Source: Marvania coccoides
Lineage: Eukaryota; Chlorophyta; Trebouxiophyceae; Chlorellales; Chlorellaceae
Assembly (NCBI GenBank): GCA_963854735.1
Contig: OY978108.1
Span: 682,001 to 746,000, forward strand
DNA: 64,000 nucleotides
Direction: 5' to 3'
The position numbers and the translations under genes are program-made. Numbering within the stretch: position 1 is the first letter of the stretch; each line of letters opens with the position of its first letter. Shown piece by piece: positions 1 through 12,363 of the stretch. The notes below the pieces were generated by a model, which searched no databases, was not told the origin of the DNA, and saw nothing but the letters and a program-made list of their open reading frames with translations.

Positions 1-75
1 ATAATGTGAACGTGCAGGAGCCACCCAAAACAGCAGCATCTGACGCGATCTCATACCCCGCAGCACCCCCCTCAC

Positions 76-549
76 ATGGGCATTGCGGTGAAGCGGGAGC
101 AGCATGCCCGCGAGCAGGGTGCGGAGAGCCAGCGCCGCAGCAATCAGCAGTCCGCGGCCCCAAAGACCGTTGCTGTACAGCAGCAGCGTCCAGCCGACCT
201 GAAAACCATGAAAAGCTCGAGCTGGCGCAGCTCCAAGGAGGCTTCGCTGAAAAGAAAGGAATCAGAGGTGTCTACAACGCCGCTGGAGATCCTCCGCAAC
301 CCCGGGGACGAACCGCAAGCGATAGGTGAGGTACCGGCGACCACCTGCACCTCTTACTCTGACCTCTGGACGGCAGTGGGGCAGGTCTGCGGGGACCACG
401 TGAATCGGGCGACAGCACGGCTGGTGTACCAAGATAAGGAAGGGGACTGGATGGCGCTGCTGCCTGGCATCCCATTTTCGTCATTCAGTCGCTCGATCAA
501 GCGCCTGCTGGTGATATGCACCAAGGAGACAGCTCGCGAAAATTCTTGA
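76..549 (+). CDS. C-terminal exon of a PB1-domain protein (5' part outside window)
   Basis: The reading frame ends at the TGA at 547-549. The last ~60 residues read like the C-terminal half of a PB1 interaction domain: a hydrophobic helix (SYSDLWTAV), then a strand and acidic turn (RLVYQDKEGDW), then a closing strand (KRLLVICTKE). In plants and algae such a domain ends RWP-RK/NIN-like and other regulatory proteins, where it mediates dimerisation. The residues before it are low-complexity, rich in Gln, Ala and Ser. An in-frame stop at 7-9 and an acceptor-like site near 61 suggest that this is a last exon joined to exons left of the window, so the ATG at 76 need not be the true start. No DNA-binding domain is visible, so the protein class is inference. 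Confidence 0.5.
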   Translation: MGIAVKREQHAREQGAESQRRSNQQSAAPKTVAVQQQRPADLKTMKSSSWRSSKEASLKRKESEVSTTPLEILRNPGDEPQAIGEVPATTCTSYSDLWTAVGQVCGDHVNRATARLVYQDKEGDWMALLPGIPFSSFSRSIKRLLVICTKETARENS

Positions 550-745
550 GCGGCAGCCAGAACGCATAACGCATGGCTGTGTTTACTTGAGCTAGGCCTG
601 GATTAGCGGTGTTTTTCCTTCTTTTCTCTATTTGACTGCTTTATGACTTTAACGAATGAAAATAATAAAAAATAAAGCGTTTTTCCTGTGTTAATTTTTT
701 TTTGTTATCCTTCTTGTCATGGTTTTAAGCGCTTTCTTTCATAGC

Positions 746-2078
746 TCAAAAACCAAACTCGTCGTCTAGACCAGCGAAAAGGTCATCGGCAGCATCAGCG
801 GTAGTATTTTGGTTAAGAGGAGACTGCTGCTGCTGACTTTGGTGGTGGTGCAGCAGCGATGGCATCTGCTGCTGCTGCTGCTGCTGCAAACTCCCAGCTG
901 TGGAAGAAGAAAGATGCACTCTGGGGGTTGGCGCGAGGCTTCCAGCACCCATCTGGAATGATGCGTTTGGCGGCATGCTCCCCCCCACCGAGCAAACTCT
1001 CTCTTCCCTCGTTAAAGGTCTTATCGCAGCGCGAGGCGGGGGCGGCCGCATCAGGGGGTTTGGCATCGTTGCAGCGGCATTTCCCCTAGCCTGCGTTGTT
1101 GTGCTTGCTTGCCTGCCGTCGCCGAGGAGCAAATTGTGAGAGCCTCCACTCCGGTCCATCATCTGCGCCTCCCGCGCTGCAAATGTCGCCGGCAGAGAGG
1201 GCAGAGACCGCACTGCTCCCCCTTGCTGCTGCCTGGGCGCCACTCGCAGCACGTTGTCCGCTGCGATGCACAAATGGCGCACCGAATGCGGGGCTGGAGT
1301 CTTCAGCACTGCGACCCTTTCCAGGTAGATGACTGTACCTCGCGTAATTCCGGGGTGCTTAGAGAGCACGTCCTCGCACAGCGTTGCGCCTATCGACCCT
1401 GAAGGGTCACGAAGCTTCGCAAACGCTTCGCCGTTGTAGCCATGGCGCATGCTGACGACGTACGCCAGCAGCCTCTCCATCGTGCCAGAGCTCTGCGCGT
1501 TCGCTGCCGCCAGCACAGTGTTGCCAGCGCCAAATCCCTCTGCATCAAAGCAAAAATATAGCGTCAGTACTCTAATATTGGTTGTGATAACGATGGGCAA
1601 AGAATAAGCTCGAGAAGACAGAAGAATACCTACCTTCCGATATATTGAGCATATGGAGCGCGGCGTGCCACTCATCGTAAGGGAAATCAGCTGATAAGCT
1701 GCCAGGAGGTCCGCCGCTGCCGCCATTGGGCGACACAGGGGCATTGGGGCGGCCCGCGGGGCCTGGCAGACGAGTGTTTCTAGCCTGCTTGGCAGCACCA
1801 TCAAGGGTGGTTAAATGGGACTATTTTTGAAAAGGAATCAAGCAGGCAAATAATATAAAACTCGCCTCGACATGGTGTTGGATCATTTGCTGCTGCTGTT
1901 GGCTGGAAGGAGGAATAGGGACCACGGCGTTCCATATCCCTGCAAGTTGGTTAGTACTGTTGGTTGCTGCTGGTTTTAACAATTGGCGCTGAATATTTGG
2001 TTGAATTGAATTTCTTGCGAGTGGCAGATCAAATTCGCTCTCATCGAGCTCCAGCTCGTCTACACCATGATCAGCCAT
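746..2078 (-). CDS. HROB: HROB-like homologous recombination OB-fold protein
   Basis: Three exons, 1866-2078, 1634-1784 and 746-1539, give about 385 residues ending in TGA. The second exon carries the RLPGPAG motif typical of the family. The third carries its conserved OB-fold (DUF4539): a DPSG turn, GATLCEDVL, then TRGTVIYLERVAVL and a final strand (CIAADNVLRV). HROB (C17orf53/MCM8IP) loads the MCM8-MCM9 helicase for DNA synthesis during homologous recombination in the nucleus. The N-terminus is acidic (DELELDESEFDLP); the tail after the OB-fold is Gln-rich and ends in an acidic, aromatic peptide. Intron 1 must use a GC donor (GAG|GCGAGT, 1865-1864): it joins VE to ARNTRLPG in frame, while the nearest GT donor produces a stop. 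The family assignment rests on two motifs, so I am fairly but not fully sure. Confidence 0.82.
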
Positions 2079-2408
2079 GATGTTTTAATAAAATTATATA
2101 ATTAATGCTTAGAATAAAACTAACCCCTAATTCAACAGGTGAGCTAAATTTCAAAATTTTCAAGCTGGCTATGGTGTGGCCTCTGAGGCAGAGAGCCCGT
2201 GCGTTACAATCCCCATACGCCCAGTGTCGCTACTAAGAAGAGGCGGGGAAGAGGCGTGCTCTTCTCTGCCCTCCTTTGTCTGCCTCCCAGTTGGTTTTCG
2301 CTCCACCGTCGAGAGTAAACTTTACAGAGCGAAAAATATAATAATAGTCAATCGAAGCAGGAAAGGGAAGCATTAAAAAAGTAATAAAGAAACCATATTT
2401 CAGTTCCA
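2079..2408. other. Intergenic, HROB promoter side / myosin 3' side
   Basis: 330 bases between two minus-strand genes. It should hold the HROB promoter and the myosin 3' UTR. I see AT-rich stretches at 2080-2160 and no convincing coding or repeat signal. Confidence 0.4.
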
Positions 2409-5400
2409 TCAAATCGCGTCCAGCCTCCTCGTCAAGAAGGTAAAACTGGGGGCATCCCGCAGCTGCTCCGGCACCGACGTTTCTGCCAGCAGATCCTTCC
2501 CGTCCAGCAAGCCAGCGATGTCGTCCTGCGCAAACGGAATGGTGGAGTCGTCGTCCAGCAGGAACGAGTGCCCAGCTGCCGACGACGCGCCCTCCACCAT
2601 GAGCTGCTTCATGCGGGACAGCACCTCATGCGATACCGTTTCAGTACCGTATCGGTCATCCCAGTACATGGTACTGATGCGGTACAGCTGCTGCACTGAC
2701 AGCACCGGGCACAGGTCCTGCGTGATCTCCTGCAGGCTCTTCTTGGCCTTCTGGTGAATGACCAGGAAGGACACCGCCTGCCGAATGTGGGCCAGTTGGT
2801 CCCACGCGTCTCCCAGCCACTCCTTGCCGGCGCGCCCCACCCACATCTCCACCTCGGCCAGACCCGTCTTGACGTACTCCCCGTTGGTGAAGGAGCAGCA
2901 CTCGCGGCGCAGCAGCAGCTGGTTAAACAGCTGCACGTTGACGAACGAAAACAGCTGCTCAAAGAGCTTGCGCACCAGGAAGGGCGGCACGTTGTTGGAC
3001 TGCATGGTGGACAGCAGCGACCCGAACGCATCGAGAATGTGCCTCCAGGAGTCTGCGATGGCGGCGTCCACTGAGCGGGGCTCTGCTGCCGCCGCCGCCT
3101 CGGCAGCGGTGGGGGTTCCGCGCCGCCCGCCGCCGCGCCCTCCGTGCGCCGCGCGCGGCGCGTGGATGCACGAGCTGAGGTAGGGCGTGATCTCCTTCTT
3201 CACGTTGTCCCTCAGCATGGGGAAGATGCGCTGCACAAAGGCGTCCAGCTGCTGCTTGAACAGCAGCGCAGGGTACTTGGCCTCCACCTGGCTGAGACCC
3301 CCCGCAGCGCCGCCATGGATCGACGCCTCGTCGCCAGGCGACGTGCCGCCCACCGCCCGCCCCAGCACAGCGCTCAGGCTCTTGCCGGCAGAGCCAAACA
3401 GCCCGCGCGCCGCCTGCTGCCCTGATTGCCGCAGCCGAGCACCGTAGCCACCTCCAGGTGCAGCCTTGACGTACGTCTGCATGAGGTACAGCAGCGCCAC
3501 AGTGTTGGACAGCCAGTAGGCCAGCCGCCCGTTGTTTTCCTGCAGCGTCTCCACCTGCTCGCCCATTGCCTGGTTAATGCGGTCAAACAGCGGGGTGCGG
3601 TCCGCCTGGAACGCCTTCCACTGCAAGCAGCACCGGAACACCAGCACTGCAGCCACGGGCCGCCCATTGGCGAACCCAAGGTCGGTGCGCAGCGCTGCCA
3701 GCAGGCGTTCCTGGTCTGCAGTGCGCTGCTCCCGCAGGAGCTGCTGCTGCTTCGCGTACAGCTCCCGCTGCCGGCGGTCCATCTCGGACAGGGCCTCCGC
3801 GCCGCCAGCCTCGTAGGCGCGCCCGCCAGGCACCGGCGTTGCGTTTTCTCTGCCGCCAGGCGACATCGATGCGTACATGCGGTGCACGCGATCCAGCATG
3901 CTGGCAGAGGGTGGAGTAGCAGCGGATGCACCGGTGCCAGCGTGGGATGCACCGCCTGCGCCACTGGGCATGGGCACGGGCACAACCACCGGCTGCTGCG
4001 TCTTTGCTACCGCAAGTTCCTCCGTCACCTGTTTCAGCTTGGCGGTGGTCATCAGCGCCTCTTCCCGCGCCTGGTTACGCTGACAGACAGCGTTATTCAG
4101 CCGGTTCATCAGGTCCTCCACCTTGCCTCGAGCAGCGTTCTGCAACACAGAGCAGCATAGGGGGAAAATATATCAATGCAATGCATCCGTGAAGTAAAAA
4201 TTCTGAAAACAAAGAAATATTCGCATTCGGCTTACCTCGGTCTCCTTGCATCGCCGCTCCAAGGCTGCCACCTTGGACTGCAGCCCCTCGCTCTCCGAGG
4301 CCAGGCGCTCCCGCTCTGTAGCCAATCCAGCCTTGGCCGTCGACGCCTCTTCTCGCAGGGCAGCCATTTCCGCGGCCAGCGCCTCGCGCGCGGCACGCTC
4401 CTTCACCAGCTCCGCCGCTGCGGCTGCCCCCACCGCGGCCTCCCTCGCTGCTGCACCTGACCTGCTCTCTTCCACCTCCTTCTCGGCAGCTTCCCTCGCC
4501 GCCTTCTCCTCACGCAGCTGCTGCCGCAGCTCGTTGCGCTGGTTCTGGAGGTTCTCCAGCACGTTTTGCACCTCTTTGAGCTTGGCCTCCAGGTTCTGCT
4601 TGTCCTGCATGAGCTTTCCGCTCTCGCGTGCCTCTGCCCGCCGCCGCCGCACCTCCCGCTTGGCCAGCTTGCAACGCCACGCGCACTGCGCCTTGACCAC
4701 CGCGCTGCGGAACCGCACAAACTCCGTCTGCGCCTGGTACCGCCGCCAGTGGGACTGCACTACCAATGCGGCGTGCTTCCGCTCCTCCGCAGCCTCCGCC
4801 TGGTGCCGCTGGTACCTTCGGAACGCGGCCTGGATGGCGACAGCCGCGCTGACGGCGGCATGGAACCGCTGCCTCGCCTGGTGCCGCCGCACCGCCTTCT
4901 GAATGGCGACCGCTGCGTTCTCCCGGCGCAAGTTTTGGGCCACCTGGCGGGCCAGCATGCCGCGCACAAACGCCTGCAGCTTGATGACTGCTGCTTTGGT
5001 GCGCGCGTACTCGATGCGCGCCAGCCACCCACGCGCATGGCGCTGGATGGTGGTGGCCGCAGAGTTGAGCACCTCGGTGCGGCGCTTGTCCAGAATCGCA
5101 AGCCGCCCCGCGCGCAAAAACACGCGCGTTTTGCCGAACTGGCTATCCTCGTCGCCCAGCGCCCCGCGCACGATCTGCTGCGTCAGCGCCTTGTCGTCCA
5201 GGTCCATCGAGTTCACCGCCAGCGGCCAAAAGTGGTCGACAAACTCAGCGTAGCGGGGCTTGGTGGGGTAGCCAGCGCAGGAGATGCGCACGGCTTCCAG
5301 CACGCCGCCGCACCGCAGCTGGTGCAGCACATTGCCGTTCTCGAACTCGTTGGGGCGGTTAAAAGAGTTGGGCTTGATGCAGCGAATGTAGTGGGGCTCC

Positions 5401-7966
5401 ATCGTGTGCAGGGTCTCCATGAGCTCAGCCAGCTGGCGCTTGAACTGACTGCCCACGGAGCTGAACTTGTAGGCGGACATGCCGCCCGTCTTCTTGGGCC
5501 CGTTGAAGTTTTCCACCGCCGCCGCGGGCTCCTCGGGGAACAGCCCCCGAACGAAGCCCTGGGAAGAGCCAGCCAGCAACGCCTGGTGCTCCGCCACCAC
5601 AAAGTCGCTGTTCTTCACCAGGAAGTTGTGGGTGCTGTAGGTCACCTCCCCCGCGTAGTGGCTGATGGTGAAGTCTGACTGTGCCAGGCGGGGCTTCGAG
5701 AAGCGCGTGGAGGCGGACACGCTGGGCGCAGAGTACAGCTTCTGGGCGTAGTCCTCGTGGGTGGCCTTGGGGAAGCGGCAGGTCTCGTCCAAGAGGTCCA
5801 GCACCCCCATTTTGGCCTCCAGCACGTCGAGGACGTCTTGGTTGTCCACAAACTCGATGTACGACCACTCGATCTCCTCCCGCTCGTACTCCGCCTGCTC
5901 CACCTTGAACACGTGCTGGTTGAAGTGCTGCTGCAGCTTCTCGTTGGCCAGATTGATGCACAGCTGCTCAAAGTCGTTCTGCTGGAACTGCTCAAAGCCG
6001 TAGATGTCGAGAACGCCAATCAGGGAGGCGGCGGAGGCATCCTGCCCGATGGAGCGGTTGACGCAGTCCACCAGCCAGTCGAACATGCGGCTGTACAGCG
6101 TCTTGGACAGGGAGTCGCGGTTGTCAGCGGCAGCCTGGACGTTGATGGGGCTCACGATGGGGCCTGCGAAGGGTAGAGAGAAAAGGGGAACAACATGTTG
6201 AGAACGTAGTTTGATAATGCTAATAATAATACATTCAAGCTGAAAACAATGCAATAGAAGGTAATTTGAATTCCAATGCAAGGTGGGTGTAAGAAGGGGG
6301 AAAAAAGGAAAAAAAGGAAAAAAAACCCGAATATAGTCTTAATTAATTCAATTTCAATATCAGTAACATGAAAACTACGAATGGCTCACCATCGGGGGTC
6401 TGACGGGTCCTGGTGGTGAGGATGCGGCGCAGGCCCTCAACGTCCACGCCCAACAGGTCAGCAGCAGCAACCAGTGCCGCCTCTCCACTGTCAGCCACCA
6501 CCTTGGCCTCGTCGTCACCGCCGTCCTGGAACACGATGTTTCCCAGGTGCAGCACAGCAGCCACAGCACGGAACACCCCGTCCTGGACGTCCTCGGGCAT
6601 GCCCACCAGGGTCATCGCGCGGCGGGTGCGCTGTGGGCAAGAAATAGAAAAAAAAGAAGGGCGAGTGAAATGAGGAAGATTAACAAAAAGATGTAACAAA
6701 GAGGGTGAGAGACAAATGAAAAAGGCACTGCTCAAGTATAGACAGGTTTGCGTCACTCTCTATACTCACCGCGTACTCCTCTGCGTTGCTGCACCCCTTC
6801 AGCTCGAAGCACGACGATTTGTTGAGGTAGCGGAACTCTGAAGCCGGCAGCAGGTGCAGCGCCTCGCGCTCCTGGGGGCTGGCGCCATCGCACAGCTGGT
6901 AGAAAATGTGGTAATTGCGCTCGGGGTTGTTCACCTGCACCACTCGCGACCGCTCCAGCAGGTAGGTGCGAATGGCTGCACCCGAAATACGGCCGTCCTT
7001 GTTGAACTGAATTTCGGTGAACTTGCCGAAGCGCGACGAGTTGTCGTTGCGCACGGTCTTCGCGTTACCAAATGCCTCCAGCAGGGGGTTGGATTCCAGC
7101 ACCTGCTGCTCCACCGTGCGCCCGCTGCCGTTTACGCCAGCGCTGGGGTTGTCGCCCAGGTACCCACCCATCCAAGCCAGGTACTGCATCAGCAGCTTGC
7201 TAGTCTCCGTCTTACCAGCGCCAGACTCGCCGCTCACCTGCGCAGTTTTTGTTGAATTAAAGACCCAATTCAATTGAGAGCGGGGAAAATGAGGAGCAAC
7301 GAGGGCATTCATTGAACAATGTGCACAGTTTTCAGCTTCCGAAATCTCCTGATCGTGGAGTCAAAATGAAAGATGTTTTGAGTCAATGACAATGCTTTAA
7401 AACTGACCAGGATGGACTGGCTCTTGTTGTCCTTGCGCATTTGGCAAAAGGCGGTGTCGGCGATGGCGTACACGTGGGGAGAGATCTCGCCCAGGGGCAC
7501 GCCGCGGTACTGCTCCATCATGTGCGCGCCGTACAGGTGGGACATGGAGGCGAAGGGGTTGACGGCAATGAGGATGGAGCCGGTGTAGGTGTAAATGTCA
7601 TCCTGTTGGTAACGGACTTTGAGGTTCCACAGCACGCCAGGCTCGTTGAGGTAGTTCAGTGTGGTCATGTCCTGCAGTCAAATGCGCGGCGTACTCGTTT
7701 AGAACGCCATCACTCTCTTTGTGGGCAGGCAAGCCTCAAGGCAAAATCCCAATCCTCACCTCCACGCCTCGCACGCCCGGGTTCTGCAGCGGGATCTCAT
7801 CCTGGCTGCAAATCCGCTCCTTGCCGTCCTCCATCCGCACCGTCAGCTTCGAAGGATCATCAATTTTCACCACTTCTCCCTTGGCCCACCCCTGATCAGG
7901 GTCAGCGAGCCACACGCGGCTGCCCACAGAGTGGAGCGCCGGGGCAGCGCTTTCTCCTTTGCCCAT
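2409..7966 (-). CDS. Class XI myosin heavy chain
   Basis: Six exons in frame: 7760-7966, 7408-7671, 6770-7237, 6390-6630, 4236-6163 and 2409-4139, giving 1,612 residues, a normal length for myosin XI. In order: an SH3-like N-terminal subdomain ([14 protein letters not shown]); the motor with P-loop GESGAGKT at about 160-167, switch [11 protein letters not shown] and switch II DIYGFE; six IQ motifs for calmodulin-like light chains; a charged coiled coil; an Ala/Gly linker; and a C-terminal DIL (globular tail) domain that binds cargo. This actin motor moves organelles and vesicles and drives cytoplasmic streaming in the plant lineage. All boundaries are GT-AG and keep frame. The gene lies head-to-head with condensin CAP-H2, with 311 bases between start codons. 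The tail linker carries an unusual Arg/Gly-rich insert (near 3070-3170). Confidence 0.97.
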
Positions 7967-8277
7967 GCTGCAATCTGTTGAGCTATTCAGCCATTAAACA
8001 CGGTAAAATCAAAAGTAAACTTCAGAGAGTGGCCGCAGAAAACTGTGATAAAATGACAATCGTTTTTTTATTGACAAGAACAAACAACAAGTCTAAACTT
8101 GTATAATTAAAAAAAAACGGTTTGTTCGCACATGAAAGGCCATTTTGGAAGAAGAAGAAAAGGTTGTTGCCTCCCTGCATGCAGCAGGCCGTCAAACAAC
8201 GCTTACTAGTATAAACATTCGATTGAACAGGCACAGGCGCGCATGCCTGACCGTGCCCTTCAACCGCAACAACAATA
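7967..8277. promoter_or_regulatory. Shared divergent intergenic region (myosin / CAP-H2)
   Basis: 311 bases separate the start codons of two divergent genes, so both promoters must lie here. It is AT-rich on the myosin side (8040-8130), with no clear TATA box that I would defend. Confidence 0.4.
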
Positions 8278-10556
8278 ATGACGGACCGCGATGATAAATA
8301 CGCGCATCTGCTGCAGCCGATCCGTGACTTGGCGTCTAATTGGAACATTAACATCGCCAATGAGCTGGAGGAATACCTGGTGCGAACGGACGTGCTTCAC
8401 TCTTCGTTCATCCCTCTGCAAACTCGCCAACTGCCAGTTTGTTTTTTTGCAGGAAGCGCTGGAGAGCGTCACATTTTCGTTCCAGGGAGGCCAATCCTTG
8501 AATTTTGCGGAAGGCAAGCATGCTTGTTCGTTTGTGCACGGCCCCTGAATGTTTTTTGCTCTCTCAGCGGTAGACTGACGCCCCTGCTTATTGCATGTTG
8601 TCTGCAGCTGCACTGGTCATTCAGGGATCCGCCTGCGTGTACAGCAAGAAAGTGGAGTACCTGCACAGCCTCGTGTTTCAGGCGTTGGAGTACGTGGCTG
8701 AGCGCAAGGTCAAGGCGGTCCGCAGCAAGGGAGGGGAGGGGGAGGCCGAGGACGACGATGAGTTCGACGATGAGGAGCGCTTCCTCAGCCTGGATGATGT
8801 CTTGGAAGGTATTGTGACTTGGACGGATATTTGAAAAATTTGAAGGGGTTTTTTGTGTGTTCGAGTTTGAGGTAAAAACTACTTAATGCAGAGGCGGGCG
8901 ACATCGATTTGGAGGATGAATGCGAGGTCGCCGCTGAGGTCGGACCCATCCGCCTGCCTGCGACGCTGCTGGCCCTCGAAGCCGCCGTGCTGCCTGAGAC
9001 GAAGGGTGATGGCGCAGCCGGCAACTATAGGGTGAGTTTTCCACCACTGGCTGCTCGATTTCCTACATGATTTCCTGATAGATATAATATATGCGTTGCA
9101 GATCGCTTCCTGCGCTGTCCACCATTCGGGAGCGCTGCTGCTGGAGGCTCGGGATGGCCTGCTGCTGGACGAGCAGCTGCGGCCGCTGTCCTCCCTGGTG
9201 CCCATTCTGAGGGGCCCTGCCGCAGGAGAGGAGGCGGCACCTCCATACCAGTCGATGGCAGCAGATGACGATGACCATGATTGTGGAGGGGAGGACGGAG
9301 GCTTCTATGGCGACGATGACGACGTCCCCATGAATGACGTTCCTGCGGCTGACTACGGCAGGTCCCCATGGCAAGGGCGCGCCGGGGACGCAGCAGGAGG
9401 CGCAGCAGCAGGCCCGGCAGACTTTAAAGAGGAAGAGGAAGCCATTTTTGACCCCTACAAGCCGCTTGACCCTAGCGATGCTGGCAGCCAGGCGTCAAAG
9501 CCCTTCAAAAGGATGTCAAAGCACGTGCGGCGGCCTCGAGGGCGGCCCACTGCCGCTGCCGCTGGACCTGCGCTTGTCGACGGTCTCTTGGCGCTCCCTG
9601 CCCCCGCCACTGGCCTCCTCTTCCCTGAGTTTGGGTATGCGCTGCAGCATGCGCAGCAGGAGGAGTCCAAGAAGGTACGTCGCGCCGGGAAAGGTGCAGC
9701 AGCGCAGCTGGGCAGCGTGTTCACCCTGCAGGAGGCTGAAGCCCTGGCCCAGGATGGCGGTGCCGCCGAAGCCCCTGACGACTACTTTGCGGACCCTGTT
9801 GACCAGTACTTTGACGACGGTGGCAATGAAGACGTGTTTAATGCGGGGGCAGGCGCGGAGGACGATGATTTTGGGGACCTGGCAGCGGCTATTGAGCAAA
9901 ACCCGTGGGCCCGGCACCAGGCAGCCCTGGCGGACGCTGCAGCAGAAGCTGGCGAAGACACCTACGTAGAGCTGCTCAACGCGCACGTGCAGGCATTTAT
10001 CAAGGCGGCAGCAGACGCGGAAGTGCAGTCCGAGCTGGCGGCGCGCGTTTCCACTTGGCGCTCCAAAATGGCGCCTGCGCTGCAGGAGGAGGACGCCAGG
10101 CCTGAGTTTGACATCCACATCTACGGGGGGCGCATTCTGGACGGGCTGGCAGGGCTGAAGCTCGACGGTGAAGAGGAAGAGGCTGGCGTATCCGCTCCTC
10201 CTGTTGTGCAGTTTGGCGACGTTGTGGCTGGCACCAGGGTGGAGCGGGAGTACGACGTGCCGCGCGTGTTTTCTTCCATGCTGCAGCTGGTGAACAACGG
10301 CAACCTTCACATCGAGAAGAATGGGGACGAGAGCACCGACTTCTCCATCGTGCTGCTCACCACTGCACCCGCGCACGAGCGCATCGGCGACTACCCCGCG
10401 CCCAGCTCCGTGGATGTGGAAGGGGAGAGAGAGGAAGCTATATTGGGGGACAACAACCGGCGCAAGAACTCTGACGCGGCTGCTGAGAAGGAGAAGCCTG
10501 CTGCTGGTGCGGTTGTTGGAGGAAAGAAGAAAAACAGCAAGCGGCAGAAATCTTAG
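8278..10556 (+). CDS. NCAPH2: Condensin-II complex subunit H2 (CAP-H2)
   Basis: Five exons, 8278-8379, 8453-8513, 8608-8808, 8892-9031 and 9102-10556, give 652 residues ending in TAG. The N-terminus is diagnostic: [15 protein letters not shown], then [20 protein letters not shown] and [15 protein letters not shown], the conserved kleisin region that contacts SMC2 and the HEAT subunits in condensin II. The middle is acidic, and the C-terminal third holds the conserved block that closes the ring. The tail is Lys-rich ([10 protein letters not shown]), likely a nuclear signal. Condensin II compacts and disentangles chromosomes inside the nucleus. Intron 2 begins with GC (AAG|GCAAGC at 8514-8515): joining G to CT restores the invariant FAEAALVIQG motif, so the noncanonical donor is well supported. 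Confidence 0.95.
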
Positions 10557-10748
10557 CATATATACCACACACTAGCGACTGTATTCCTTGGTTCCTGAAC
10601 CATAAATTTATTTAACTATTCTTTTTACTGACGATAATGTGTTTTTGTGTTTTCTTGACAAGGTATCAGCAATTCACGTAAACATGGTTCAGCAGTCAGC
10701 AATCTCACTCTTTCAGGGGTCAATACTATCTTTATTCTATCCTACAAG
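10557..10748. other. Convergent 3' region (CAP-H2 / AIR synthetase)
   Basis: About 190 bases holding the 3' UTRs of two converging genes. It is AT-rich, with AATTTATT-like signals near 10604 and nothing coding. Confidence 0.35.
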
Positions 10749-12363
10749 TCATGCCATAATCACGCCCTCGCCTTCAACGATCTCGCCCATCACAAATGCG
10801 CCAACGCCAGCAGCCAGCGCCTTCTCCACATCTGCTTTTGGCACCACTGCCACGAGACCCACTCCCATGTTGAAAGTGCGGAACATTTCGGCGTCGGGCA
10901 CGCCCCCTGCCTCTTGCACCCACTGGAAAAGGGCGGGAATCTCCCACGAAGATCGGAAGACCTTGGTGGCCAGGCCCTTGGGCACAACGCGGGGGATGTT
11001 CTCGGGGAAGCCTCCTCCAGTGATGTGGACCAGACCCTGCAGAGAAATGAGATTTAAATAAGGTCGATAGGCACTTGGAACGAGTCGAGGTTTGCAAAGA
11101 AATAGAATCCACTGCTCACCCTGACGTCTACTGTGTCGATCAGCTTGAGGGTGTCCCTGACGTAGAGCACGGTGGGCGTGAGGAGGGTGAGGCCGAAGCT
11201 CTGGCCACTCCACGGGGCAGTGTCGTGGAGGGAGTTGCCAGACACCTCCAGCACCTTGCGAACGAGGCTGAAGCCGTTGGAGTGGACGCCGCTGGAGGCG
11301 ATGCCCAGCACGACGTCCCCTGCCGCGATGCGCGACCCGTCGATCACCTTGTCCTTCTTCACTGAGCCCACAGCAAAGCCGGCGAGGTCGTACTCGCCCT
11401 CTGCGTAGAATCCAGGCATCTCTGCGGTCTGCAGGAGCAATAGAATTGCGAGAACAGTGAGCTAAATGTCACAACATGTGAAGGAAAAGGTGCTGGGGGC
11501 ATTTTGGGGGGTTGAAAGAAAGCTAACCTCTCCACCGAGCAGCTGGCAGTCTGATTGCCTGCAGCCGTCCACAATCCCCTTGACGACCTGGAAAAAAATG
11601 CGGATAATTGTGTAAGAATACGATGTATATAATACATAATGGGGTGAGGATGTCGTGAGGGGATCATTCCATGCAGCCACTGATAAAGACTGAACGGTAA
11701 TCAGTAGCCTCGCTTGTGCTGTAGCGTAGTGATAAGACCGTGAACCGTAGGGTTGTTGAGGCACACGGTTTGGATCACTCGCAACTTTTTATACATATTT
11801 GAAGAAAATGAAAGTTGACAATATCTTTTTTCTTTCTTACTTGCTCTGCTGTGTCCACGTCCAGCTTTCCGGTGGCAAAATAATCGAGGAAAAACAGGGG
11901 CTTGGCGCCAGAGGTGATGATGTCGTTCACGCTCATGGCCACCAAGTCGATGCCCACGGTGTCGTGTTTATTCATGTCGAAGGCCAGCTTCAGCTTGGTG
12001 CCAACACCGTCTGTGCCGGCAACCAAAAATGAATCGCCTGAAAAGCAAAAGGGGTCGCAGAGAGAACCGGCGATGTGAGAGGATGCTTAATTTACAAGGT
12101 ATAGGCTGATTGATGGCAGTTGAGATGCCCAATAGCTCACCAAAGGGTACCATCCCACTGAAGCCGCCGATGCTGGGATTGAGCTTCTGGATGCGCCGCA
12201 CCAGCTCGTTGCCGGCGTCGATGTCCACGCCTGCATCTTTATAGCTTAGACCCTTCCCCGCGGCCTTGCACATGCGCGGCATCGGCCGGTTTCCGCTCGG
12301 AACTCGAACAGGCATGCACTCCATCGAGGAGTGCGCGTGCAGACCGGAGAGTGATGCTTTCAT
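10749..12363 (-). CDS. PUR5: Phosphoribosylformylglycinamidine cyclo-ligase (AIR synthetase)
   Basis: Five exons, 12141-12363, 11841-12037, 11528-11587, 11120-11428 and 10749-11036, encode 358 residues. The enzyme closes the imidazole ring (FGAM + ATP to AIR) in step five of purine synthesis. Diagnostic motifs are [15 protein letters not shown] at the start of the mature protein, GTDGVGTK, the MSVNDI segment, [27 protein letters not shown] and [13 protein letters not shown]. The ~33 residues before the conserved part are rich in Ser, Arg and Met with few acids, which suits a plastid transit peptide; targeting is inference. The small third exon (20 codons) joins [14 protein letters not shown] to TAEMPGFY in frame. 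The length matches the monofunctional plant/bacterial type; it is not the trifunctional GART of animals. Confidence 0.96.

Noticed and set aside
4566..5678. 370-codon plus-strand open frame opposite myosin
   Set aside because: It lies antisense to the motor/IQ exon and has no recognisable domain.
9516..10568. 350-codon minus-strand open frame opposite CAP-H2
   Set aside because: It is antisense to a well-supported exon, has no family motifs and mirrors the codon pattern of the real gene.
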